In this document: positions 17,671 to 25,632 of the stretch, piece by piece | How positions within the stretch are numbered: position 1 is the first letter of the stretch | Layout of the letters: each line of letters opens with the position of its first letter | Source: Acidobacteriota bacterium | GTDB lineage: Bacteria; Acidobacteriota; Vicinamibacteria; Vicinamibacterales; Vicinamibacteraceae | Assembly: GCA_023429845.1 (NCBI GenBank) | Contig: JAEZCY010000298.1 | Coordinates: forward strand, 1-43,364 | Direction: 5' to 3' | DNA: 43,364 nucleotides | Translations under genes and position numbers: made by a program | Notes under the pieces: generated by a model | Told to the model about the DNA's origin: nothing | What the model saw: only the letters and a program-made list of their open reading frames with translations | Databases searched by the model: none

Positions 17671-18370
17671 AGAGTACCCCGTACTTCTCGTACACGTTGC
17701 GCAGGTAGGCGCCGTTGCGCAGCTCGTCGCGACTGTGATTCTCGCGCGACACCTTGTCGGTGGCCAGCGCCACCACCTCCTCGACCATGGCCGCCGGCAC
17801 GGTGATGATCCCGTCCAGGTCGGCAAACACCAGGTCGCGTGGCGACACCAGCACGCCGGCGCACTCGATCGGCACGTTCCAGGCGATGACCTGCCCGCGT
17901 CCCTTGGAGTCCACCGGCTTCATGCCGGCCGCAAACAGCGGGAAGCGCAGCTCCTGGATGCGCCGCACGTCGCGCACCAGGCCATCGACGACGGCGCCGC
18001 GCGCGCCGCGGGCGACGGCCGCCGTGGACAGCAGCTCTCCCCAGGGCGCGTTGCGTTTGGAGCCGCCGGTCGCGACCACCACGACCTCGCCGGGCAGGAT
18101 GCTGTCGATTGCCGCGATCTCGGTGCCGTAGGGATCCTCGGGTACGTGGTACATGTCCACGCAGGCGATCGTCCGCGCCCAGCCGGCGAACGTGACGTCG
18201 GCGCCGACCGGTCTCAGGTGATCGGCCATCGCCTGGCTCCGGTAGCCCAGGTCGTCGAGCGCATCGGAGATCACCGCCGTATACAGCGTGGACTCCAGGT
18301 GGGCGAACAGCTCGAGATCGGCCGGGCTCGCACCTGCCGCCGAAGCGGTACTGCCGTGTGATTGTGTCAA
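17669..18370 (-). CDS. RraA-like / 4-hydroxy-4-methyl-2-oxoglutarate aldolase-family protein
   Basis: A 233-residue member of the RraA/HMG aldolase fold. The diagnostic loop NAPWGELLSTAAVARGARG is followed by AVVDGLVRDV, giving the Arg-Asp pair that binds substrate and divalent metal in class II HMG/CHA aldolases; DLVFADLDGIITVP matches the C-terminal conserved strand. Such enzymes cleave 4-hydroxy-2-keto acids to pyruvate or decarboxylate oxaloacetate, whereas true RraA regulates RNase E. The length and the catabolic neighbours favour the aldolase role: a dehydratase product (2-keto-3-deoxy acid) would be a reasonable substrate. The start is the ATG at 18370. The next gene upstream on this strand ends 31 bp away, consistent with one operon. 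Confidence 0.85.
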   Translation of the reverse strand: MTQSHGSTASAAGASPADLELFAHLESTLYTAVISDALDDLGYRSQAMADHLRPVGADVTFAGWARTIACVDMYHVPEDPYGTEIAAIDSILPGEVVVVATGGSKRNAPWGELLSTAAVARGARGAVVDGLVRDVRRIQELRFPLFAAGMKPVDSKGRGQVIAWNVPIECAGVLVSPRDLVFADLDGIITVPAAMVEEVVALATDKVSRENHSRDELRNGAYLRNVYEKYGVL

Positions 18371-18401
18371 CGGGCCTTCTCCTGTCTTGCGCCGCGGCCG
18401 C

Positions 18402-18845
18402 TCAGCCGAGGCTCAGCCCCACGAGCGCCGCGATGCCGAGCACCATGCCGGCCAACCCGTAAGGTCCGACTTTCTCCTTGAACAACAGCAGCCCGGCCGA
18501 GGCGACGAGGAACAGCGAGCCGCCGGTCGTGATCGGGAACACCACGTGACCGGGTACGCCGTTCGAGAGTGCCAGTCCGGTGAACGACTGCCCCAGCAGG
18601 CTGCAGCCGCCCATCAGTGCGCCGAGTGCCACTTCGCTGCGGCGCGGCCGAAGCCCGCTCCGGACCAGCGCCGCCGCCGCAAAGACGAAGCCCCCGAGGT
18701 ACCAGTAGAGGAGGTACTGGGACTGGTAGGCCGACGCCAGGCCCATCTCCGTCAGGATCTTCAATCCGAAGGGCCCGATGCCGTTGGCCACGAAGGCCAC
18801 CAGCATCAGGCGCAGCCAGATGCCGGCGTCACGCTCCCCGCTCAC
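18402..18845 (-). CDS. Small DMT/EamA-type transporter half, second subunit
   Basis: A 147-residue membrane protein with about four to five hydrophobic segments (LMLVAFVANGIGPFGLKIL, YLLYWYLGGFVFAAAALV, ALGALMGGCSLLGQSF, FPITTGGSLFLVASAGLLLF, GLAGMVLGIAALVGLSLG). Its size matches a half-length drug/metabolite transporter that dimerises, rather than the usual ten-helix EamA permease. The GTG start at 18845 overlaps the TGA of the preceding half (GTGA), so both halves are made together and probably form a heterodimer. Substrate direction is unknown; in this locus, uptake of a sugar-derived product is likely. Confidence 0.75.
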   Translation of the reverse strand: MSGERDAGIWLRLMLVAFVANGIGPFGLKILTEMGLASAYQSQYLLYWYLGGFVFAAAALVRSGLRPRRSEVALGALMGGCSLLGQSFTGLALSNGVPGHVVFPITTGGSLFLVASAGLLLFKEKVGPYGLAGMVLGIAALVGLSLG

Positions 18846-19285
18846 GCGCCACGCTCCTGCTGCGTCTTGTCCTTCCAGAGCAGGAACATCGACACCGGAA
18901 TCAGCGCCAGCGCCAGCGCCTTGCCCGTGCCGACCGGCTCGTCGTAGATCAGGATCGACGCCACCGTCGGGATGCCGGCCGACAGGTTGATCGCCAGCCA
19001 GCTGGTGGCGATGTTCCCGTGCTTGACCCCGGCCTGGAAAGCGAGAATCGCCACCGAGGCGCTGATCCCGAAGGGGATCGCGATGAGCGCCACGCTCCGC
19101 GGAACCGCCGGTCCACCGGCGGTCCCGAACACCACGAAGCCGAACACGAAGACCAGCGACGACACCGCCAGCAGCGCGTTGATGGCGGGCGGCCGGCCGC
19201 GTTTCACGTCGGCCACCTTGTGCAGCACTCCCAGCAGGCTGAAGCTGAGAAGCGCCATGAGCATGTAGATCTGTCCGGCCTCCAT
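18842..19285 (-). CDS. Small DMT/EamA-type transporter half, first subunit
   Basis: A 147-residue protein with hydrophobic helices (YMLMALLSFSLLGVLHKVAD, ALLAVSSLVFVFGFVVFG, VALIAIPFGISASVAILAFQ, SWLAINLSAGIPTVASILI, ALALALIPVSMFLLW) and a charged C-terminus. The SFSLLGVLHKVAD opening and IYDEPVGTGKALALALIPVS end match EamA-like half permeases. The start ATG is at 19285, directly abutting the TonB receptor stop (TAG at 19286-19288), and its stop overlaps the second half. Such abutment implies co-expression with the receptor, so outer- and inner-membrane transport may serve the same compound. Confidence 0.75.
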   Translation of the reverse strand: MEAGQIYMLMALLSFSLLGVLHKVADVKRGRPPAINALLAVSSLVFVFGFVVFGTAGGPAVPRSVALIAIPFGISASVAILAFQAGVKHGNIATSWLAINLSAGIPTVASILIYDEPVGTGKALALALIPVSMFLLWKDKTQQERGA

Positions 19286-22200
19286 CTAGAACGAGAGTTT
19301 GAGGCCGAACTGCATCGTGCGCGGCGCCCCGGCGCTCAGGATGCGGCCGAAGTTCGCGGTGCCGAGCGTCTGTCCCGGGTTGCCGAGATTGACCTTGTTG
19401 AGCGCGTTGTACGCCTCGATCCGGACCTGGAGGTACTTCACGCCGCCGAGCGAGAAGTTCTTCATCAGCCCGAGGTCCAGGACGTGCGTGGCGGGTCCCT
19501 CCAGCACGCCGATCGGCGAGTTGCCGTACGTGTACTGCCCGGGCGCCGAGAACGCCGCCGTGTTGAACCACTGCGTGGCCGACGGATCGGACACGGTGGG
19601 ATCACCCGTGACGTTGGCACGCGTGCCCCAGCCGTTGCCGAGCGTCGCGCCGGGGACGTTGATGCTGAGCGGCGCACCGGAGACGAAGCTGTTGATGCCA
19701 CTCAGCTGCCAGCCGCCGATGAACGCGTTGGCCACCGGGTGCAGCGTGCTGAGGAACCGCTTGTCGCGCCCGAACGGCAGCTCGTAGACCGCGTTGATCC
19801 ACAGCATGTGCCGCCGGTCGTTGGGCGAGCGGCCACGCAGGTAGCCCGCGGGCACGAACGGCTGCACCCGCCCGGTTTCGTCGCTCGCCACCGTGTCGGC
19901 CGTGTCCTTCGAGAGCGAGTACGACCCGGAGAAGGAGAAGCCGTCGGTGAAGCGGCGATCCCACTTGATCTGCAGCGCGTTGTAGTCGGCCGAGCCGCGA
20001 TTCTCGAGAACGTTGATCTCGCCGAACTCCGGATACGGCTTGGCCGCCTGCAGGTTCGTGTAGGCGCCGGGCGCGACTTCGTTGTACGGGAACAGCGACA
20101 CCTGGTCGCGCAGGCGCACGCCGACGTACGACACGGTGAGGGCCGAGTTCCACGGCATCCCCTTCTGCACCGAGACGTTGAACTGGTGCGATCGGGCGGG
20201 CTCGATGTCCCATGCCGGCGACTCACCCACCGACGGCTGGATGAAGGTCTGCGGATCGATCGGCCACGCCGTCTCCCACTGCTGCAGGCTCAGCGAACTG
20301 AACGACAGGGCTTCCCACGTCCAGTACGGCAGTCCGACGATCGAGGACGCCGAGCGATTGCCCGTGAAGCTGTTGTAGTACAGGCCGTATCCGCCGCGGA
20401 CGACGAAGTCGGGGATCACCTCGGGCCGCCAGGTGATGCCGAGACGCGGGGAGAAGTTGCCGCTCGCCTTGAACAGGCCGCTGGGCACGCCGACGTCGGT
20501 GGCCGGCACCCACATGCCCTGCGACGAGGCGGCGAGGAACGGCGACACCGGCTGCTGCGACAGGTTGATGCTGCCGTCATCGTCGACGCCGGCGATGACC
20601 TTGCCGACCCTGGGATCGAACGTCGCGCCGTTGCCGGCCCGCAGCGACTTCTCGTGCCAGTACTCGTAGCGGAAGCCGAGGCCGATCGTCAGGTTCGACC
20701 GCGCCTTCCAGAAGTCCTGCACGTACAGACCCGAGTAGGGCGAGTGGTCGAGGCCGAACGTCTCGAGCGGGAAGTTGCGGCGCGTCCCCGACGTCAGGCC
20801 GAGCAGGTAATCCGCGAAGCCGTCGCCGGTGTACTGCCCGTTGAAGTCGAAGCTGCCGCGCGGCGAGTGCGAACCGTGCCGGCCGTACACGCTGCGATCG
20901 TTGAACTCGTACCCGGCGCTCAGCGAGTGCCCGCCACGCAGCCACGTGAGGCTCACCTTCGCATTCGTCACGTCGCTCCAGAGGCGGCCGGGCACGCCCC
21001 ACGGCGCGTTGAAGCCGGTATAGCCGGTGATGCCGACGTTGGGCAGGCCGACGAAGTCCTCGCGACCCGCCGTGCCGATGCCCTGGATCCCCGCATCCGC
21101 CACCAGGTTGTCGATGCCGACCACCGGCGAGGTGAAGCGGTTGTCGGACTTCAGGTACCCGGCCGTCGCCGTCAGCAGCAGGTTCGAGGTCAGCGAGTTC
21201 GTGTAGTTGAACCCGATGTTGTGCTGCCGCGTTTCAGCCGTCGACATGATGTCGGGCGTGTAACCGGGCGAGGCGTTGTCGTTCGAGTTCATCACCCATC
21301 GTCCGTAGATGCGCTGGCTGCGCGTCAGCTGGTGATCGACGCGCGCCGTGTACTGATAGGTGTCGTCCTTCACCGGCGCCACGGCGCGGAACCGGCCATC
21401 GGGCGAGTTCGGCTGCAGCACGTACGGGAAGAACGAGCGCGAGGCGGCCGAGATGCGGTCGGCCGGGATGACGTTCCCCGGGAACGGCTGCCCGGTGGAC
21501 GGGTCGATGATCGCCTTGCCGAGCCCGGAGAAGTCGCCCTGCAGCATCGCCGGTTGCACGACGACGGAGTTGAAGATCTGCTCCTGGCGGATGGGCGTGC
21601 CCTCGAAGCTGCCGAAGAAGAACGTGCGGCTGCGCACGATGGGTCCGCCGAGGGTCGCACCGAACTGGTTGCGTTCGAGCTTGGGAGGACGGTTGGTGGC
21701 GAAGGCGTTCCGGGCGTTGAACGCATCGTTCTGCACGAACTCCCACGCCGTGCCATGGAAGCTGTTGGTGCCGGCCTTGGTCGCCATCACGACCTGCATG
21801 GGATTCCGGCCGTTCTCGGCGCTGAAGCTCGACGTCTCGACGCTGAACTCGGCGATCGTGTCCACGTTGGGAATGGTCATGCCGCCCTCGTCCATGCCCG
21901 CGTTGGCGTTGAGGCCATCGAGCTGGAACTCGGTCTGGTTGCCGCGCATGCCGAAACCCTGCACCGTGGAACCGCGCTCCGGCCCGCCACTGCCCGTGAA
22001 GCGCATGCCGGGCACGAGGTTCACGAGCACCACCGGGTTGCGCGTGCTGAGCGGCAGTTCCCGGATCTGCTTCATCTCGATGACCGTCTGCACCGAGCTG
22101 CGTTCGGTCTGCAGCAGCGGCGGCCCCGCCTCGACCGTCACTTCCTCCGACAGGTCGCCGACTTCGAGCACGGGCGAGACACGGCCCCGCTGACCGACGG

Positions 22201-22495
22201 TCAGCACGAAGCGCTCGATCTTCCAGGTCTTGAACCCGGGCATCGAGACCGACACCGAGTACGGTCCGAGCGGCAAGGCGAGGATCTCGAAGTTCCCCGA
22301 CGCGTCGGCCGTCGCCTCCTGCGCAATGCCGGTGTCGAGGTTCGTTGCCACGACGGTTGCGCCGGGCAGGCTGCCCCTGGACGCGTCCACCACCGTACCG
22401 AGGATTGACCCCTGCGTGCCGACCTGCCCCATGAGTGGCGCGCCAAGCACCAGCACGAGCACGGATCGGACTACCAGATCCCTGAGCAAAGACAT
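19286..22495 (-). CDS. TonB-dependent receptor with Carboxypeptidase-regulatory-like N-domain
   Basis: A 1069-residue outer-membrane protein of the large acidobacterial TonB/Oar-like type. Order: signal peptide (about 1-25, GAPLMGQVG), a CarboxypepD_reg beta-sandwich (about 27-110; GSILGTVVDASRGSLPGATV), a plug region (about 130-230; TRNPVVLVNLVPG, SVQTVIEMKQIRELP, VVMATKAGTNSFHGT), then a long barrel ending in aromatic GLKLSF. Family knowledge: these receptors import or bind glycans or other large nutrients with TonB energy. The ATG at 22495 is fixed by AGGAGG 5 nt upstream and by the signal peptide. It is downstream of the 937-aa glycosidase (143 bp) and abuts the transporter pair, so one capture-and-uptake operon is likely. 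The ligand is unknown. Confidence 0.92.
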   Translation of the reverse strand: MSLLRDLVVRSVLVLVLGAPLMGQVGTQGSILGTVVDASRGSLPGATVVATNLDTGIAQEATADASGNFEILALPLGPYSVSVSMPGFKTWKIERFVLTVGQRGRVSPVLEVGDLSEEVTVEAGPPLLQTERSSVQTVIEMKQIRELPLSTRNPVVLVNLVPGMRFTGSGGPERGSTVQGFGMRGNQTEFQLDGLNANAGMDEGGMTIPNVDTIAEFSVETSSFSAENGRNPMQVVMATKAGTNSFHGTAWEFVQNDAFNARNAFATNRPPKLERNQFGATLGGPIVRSRTFFFGSFEGTPIRQEQIFNSVVVQPAMLQGDFSGLGKAIIDPSTGQPFPGNVIPADRISAASRSFFPYVLQPNSPDGRFRAVAPVKDDTYQYTARVDHQLTRSQRIYGRWVMNSNDNASPGYTPDIMSTAETRQHNIGFNYTNSLTSNLLLTATAGYLKSDNRFTSPVVGIDNLVADAGIQGIGTAGREDFVGLPNVGITGYTGFNAPWGVPGRLWSDVTNAKVSLTWLRGGHSLSAGYEFNDRSVYGRHGSHSPRGSFDFNGQYTGDGFADYLLGLTSGTRRNFPLETFGLDHSPYSGLYVQDFWKARSNLTIGLGFRYEYWHEKSLRAGNGATFDPRVGKVIAGVDDDGSINLSQQPVSPFLAASSQGMWVPATDVGVPSGLFKASGNFSPRLGITWRPEVIPDFVVRGGYGLYYNSFTGNRSASSIVGLPYWTWEALSFSSLSLQQWETAWPIDPQTFIQPSVGESPAWDIEPARSHQFNVSVQKGMPWNSALTVSYVGVRLRDQVSLFPYNEVAPGAYTNLQAAKPYPEFGEINVLENRGSADYNALQIKWDRRFTDGFSFSGSYSLSKDTADTVASDETGRVQPFVPAGYLRGRSPNDRRHMLWINAVYELPFGRDKRFLSTLHPVANAFIGGWQLSGINSFVSGAPLSINVPGATLGNGWGTRANVTGDPTVSDPSATQWFNTAAFSAPGQYTYGNSPIGVLEGPATHVLDLGLMKNFSLGGVKYLQVRIEAYNALNKVNLGNPGQTLGTANFGRILSAGAPRTMQFGLKLSF

Positions 22496-22500
22496 GATGA

Positions 22501-22506
22501 CCTCCT
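22501..22506 (-). promoter_or_regulatory. Shine-Dalgarno site fixing the TonB receptor start
   Basis: AGGAGG on the minus strand, 5 nt before the ATG at 22495. It decides against the longer in-frame start at 22558, which would place residues ahead of the signal peptide. Confidence 0.85.
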
Positions 22507-22638
22507 GGAGAACTCGTGCGTGACGCGTGCAGTGGTCGCATTCTCGGACCCGGATCACTCGCGATCAATCCGGGTCAACCAGGAAACCGCGGCAGCGTCC
22601 CGCCTATTGGACCCGTTGTGACGAACACGTGGCGCGCG

Positions 22639-25452
22639 TCAGTAACGGGCGACGATCTCGTAGCGACCAGCATCCGGCGACGGGATGCGCACCGCATCGC
22701 TGTCGGGTTGGAAGTCGGTCCACTCGCGGCCGTTCACGGTGACGGCACGGATGCGCGCGCCATCCGGATGGCGCAACCTCACCACCAGCGCCGACGGCCT
22801 GGACGCCGACGGCATCCGCACGTCCGCGCGGATCTCGCCCGATGCGGCACGGCTCTCGAGCGTGGCCGTCAGCCGGCCGAACCACGTCGGTGCGTTCTCG
22901 ATCTCGATTCGCTTGCCGTCGGCCAGCCACGCCCGCGGTGTCGCCTGGCCGATCACCAGCGCGTCGTCGTCTCGCTCGCGGACGAGCATGTTGCGGAACA
23001 GCTCGAACCAGGCGCCGTCGGTGCTCGGCGGTCCGAAGAACTGCCCGTGCGTCCACCGATGCTCGACCGGCTCGAGCGCCGAGTGGCTGAACCCGCTGGC
23101 GATGTAGCTGTAGAACGTCCGCACGACGGCCTCGGGCTCGTCACGCAGCAGGTAGGCCGTCGCATGCTGGTTGTAAATCGGCTCGTTGGCGATGCCCCAG
23201 CCCTTGTAGAACAGGTTGTCCTCGTGATCGTGCAGCAGCGCGTCGGCCAGCACGCCGTCGGCGGCGAGCGCCTTGAGCCGCAGCAGGTGGACCGCACCGG
23301 TGTCGACGTCGGTTGCGTACCACTCGTCGAGCAGGCGTCCCGACGCGAGTGCCTCGGCCGGGACGTACGGCGCCCACGTGCCGTCGCGCAACTGCACGAG
23401 TGGCGATCGCGTGCTCGCGATGCCGAAGCCGCGATCGATCGCCGCGTGGAGCGTACGCGCCGCCTCGCGCGCCGCTTCGGCGCGCGGGTGCCCGTACCGT
23501 TCGAGGGCGCGGCCGAACAGATCGAGGCCGGCATAGAAGTACGCCTGGTTGAAGGCCCAGAGGCCCTGCCCCGTCAGGTCGTTCAAGGGGCCGGTCACGA
23601 GACCCCTGGCAGGGCCGTCGGCACGCGCGCTCTGCGCCAGTTGCGCGAGGCACCACTCCATCGCTGCGATCGATTGCGGCAGGAGCCGCTCGAAGGCCTG
23701 CCGATCCTGCGACAGCAGGAAATGCTGGGCCACCGAGTACAGCATCGCCGGCGTGTAGACGTGCCAGTTGGCGTAGCCGCTGACGTGGCCGTTCGCCTCC
23801 TGGTTGTTGCGGTACTGCGCCCGCAGCTCCTCCTCCGAAATCGCGTGGTAGCCGCGCAGGTCGTACAGCATGTAATCGACGTACACGGCCTGGTTCACCG
23901 GCCACGGCGTGCCGACCTGGCTGTAGGCGAAGTTCGAATACGGCAGGTCGATGCGCACGTCGCCGCTGCCGCCGTGGCGTCGCGGCAGCCGCAGGGCATG
24001 CCACAGGCTGGCGCGCACGAGTTGGTTGACGTGAGGTTCGGGCACGCGGAACTGAGCGCCGCGGGCGAGGTAGTCGTTCCAGAACGTCACCGTGGCGGCG
24101 CGGGCCTTCGCGTAGTCGAGCGCCGCAAACGCGGCCTCGTCGTCAGGCGTGACGACCGGCGACGGCAGCGCCACCACGAACCGCTGCGTGCCGTTGGCAG
24201 GCAGCTTGACGAACACCGTCGCATCCAGCCGCTTCTGCGGGTTCTGGCCCTGGTAGTCCACCGTGCCGTTCCACAACGTCTCGTCGCCCGCGCCGGTGAT
24301 GCCCAGCAGCACGTTGCGCCGCCCGCGCTCGCGAAACAGCGTCGTGGCGCCGCGCTGCTCCTTGACGAGCGTGCCGTCGAAGTAGAGCGGCTGCTGTCGG
24401 CGGTGCGTCATGGAGATCGGCAGCTCACGCGCCTCGCCGCGCAGTTCCGTGACCGTCATCTGCTGCAGCAGCACCATCGGCATGTCACCCCGGCGCTCCG
24501 ACGGCGGGCCGTGCAGCGGGTACGCGAACTGCTCCACCTCGTACCGGACGCCGTCCTCCTCGAACGTCGTCGTCATCACCGGCAGCCCATCGTCGAGCTG
24601 CTGCGACTTCCACGTCGAGACGATGCCCTTGCCCATCTCGCCGATGGCAAACCAGAAGCGAACCCTGTCGGGATTGCCCTCGTCGCTCCAGACGCCGGCG
24701 CCGCGATCGATTCCGAACTTGTGGATGGCGCTGTCCCAGGTGAGGCCGACGATGTGACCGGGGCCGCGCGGCTGCGGATTGCTGTAGGAGGGATGCCCCA
24801 TGTCCTCCCAGCGCTCCATGTACTGCGCGAGCGTGGCCTCAGGCTCCGTCTCGAGCCGATCGAGCATTCGCTGGCCGGTGCGCGCCGAGAGGGCCTTCAG
24901 GTGCTCCTCGAACGCCACCGGCGTGTCGCCAGCGGTGATGTAGACGTCGAGCGACGGAATCCACAGCGACTTCTCGGTGAGCAGCTGCGGCACCGTGACG
25001 CTGAACCCGCGCGTGCCCTCCTCGTCGAGACGGATGGTGAGGGTCGGCGCCGGTGTCTGGAACGCCGGGTCGCGCATCAGGCGGCGCGCCGTGTCGGCAT
25101 CGCTCGCAGCAACCAGGTCAGTCCACAGGATGTGGACGCGCTGCGCGGCGCCAGGCGTGAACTCCGGATACGTGAGCGTGAGGTCGAGGCCATCGACGTC
25201 TCCCCGCCCGGCCGTCGTCCGCACCGCGCGGCCGTCTACGGCGTCTCCGCGTTCCAATTGGCGGCCGGCCGCCGTGCGAACGGTCAGTCCTCCGCCGCCG
25301 TCTGCCGACACCAGTCGTGTCTCCGCTGACGCAGCCCTATGGCCCCAGGACACCCGCACCGCGAGCGAGCGGTCCTCCGCGCCTGCCTCGACGGCGCCGC
25401 ACAGCAGTGCGACCGATCCAAGCAGCGTTCCGAGAATGGCCCTAGTTGTCAT
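22639..25452 (-). CDS. Secreted (alpha/alpha)6-barrel glycosidase-like protein, unknown family
   Basis: A 937-residue exported protein with a signal peptide (about 1-25, GAVEAGA). An N-terminal half rich in beta structure (about 30-430) is followed by a helical toroid-like region (about 440-800) with features of six-hairpin glycosidases: NQLVRASLWHALRLPRR, PYSNFAYSQVGTPWPVNQAVY, YANWHVYTPAMLYSVAQ, YKGWGIANEPIYNQHATAYL and FYSYIASGFSHSALEPVEHR. The C-terminal 100 residues form a beta-sandwich (VVRLRHPDGARIRAVTVNG). I do not recognise a numbered GH family, and the catalytic acids are not certain. It is divergent from the GH2 gene (181 bp between starts) and upstream of the TonB receptor. An exo-acting enzyme releasing sugar from a polymer is the best reading. 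Confidence 0.7.
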   Translation of the reverse strand: MTTRAILGTLLGSVALLCGAVEAGAEDRSLAVRVSWGHRAASAETRLVSADGGGGLTVRTAAGRQLERGDAVDGRAVRTTAGRGDVDGLDLTLTYPEFTPGAAQRVHILWTDLVAASDADTARRLMRDPAFQTPAPTLTIRLDEEGTRGFSVTVPQLLTEKSLWIPSLDVYITAGDTPVAFEEHLKALSARTGQRMLDRLETEPEATLAQYMERWEDMGHPSYSNPQPRGPGHIVGLTWDSAIHKFGIDRGAGVWSDEGNPDRVRFWFAIGEMGKGIVSTWKSQQLDDGLPVMTTTFEEDGVRYEVEQFAYPLHGPPSERRGDMPMVLLQQMTVTELRGEARELPISMTHRRQQPLYFDGTLVKEQRGATTLFRERGRRNVLLGITGAGDETLWNGTVDYQGQNPQKRLDATVFVKLPANGTQRFVVALPSPVVTPDDEAAFAALDYAKARAATVTFWNDYLARGAQFRVPEPHVNQLVRASLWHALRLPRRHGGSGDVRIDLPYSNFAYSQVGTPWPVNQAVYVDYMLYDLRGYHAISEEELRAQYRNNQEANGHVSGYANWHVYTPAMLYSVAQHFLLSQDRQAFERLLPQSIAAMEWCLAQLAQSARADGPARGLVTGPLNDLTGQGLWAFNQAYFYAGLDLFGRALERYGHPRAEAAREAARTLHAAIDRGFGIASTRSPLVQLRDGTWAPYVPAEALASGRLLDEWYATDVDTGAVHLLRLKALAADGVLADALLHDHEDNLFYKGWGIANEPIYNQHATAYLLRDEPEAVVRTFYSYIASGFSHSALEPVEHRWTHGQFFGPPSTDGAWFELFRNMLVRERDDDALVIGQATPRAWLADGKRIEIENAPTWFGRLTATLESRAASGEIRADVRMPSASRPSALVVRLRHPDGARIRAVTVNGREWTDFQPDSDAVRIPSPDAGRYEIVARY

Positions 25453-25632
25453 GTGCCGCGGATCGTATGCACGGCCGCTGGTCGTCGAGACGACGCCTGA
25501 ACCGGGATGCGCTGTAGATTCCAGCTAATGGGATCGATGGCGCGGCAACGATGGGGAGCGGCTGCGCTCGCGACGCCGGTCGCGGTACAAGGGCGCATCC
25601 GCCTTCTTTTCATCAGGGAGCACCCTCATCCG

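Noticed and set aside
18617..22408. A 1263-codon frame on the plus strand across the TonB receptor
   Set aside because: Antisense to a clear receptor and transporter pair; composition is a shadow of GC-rich codons.
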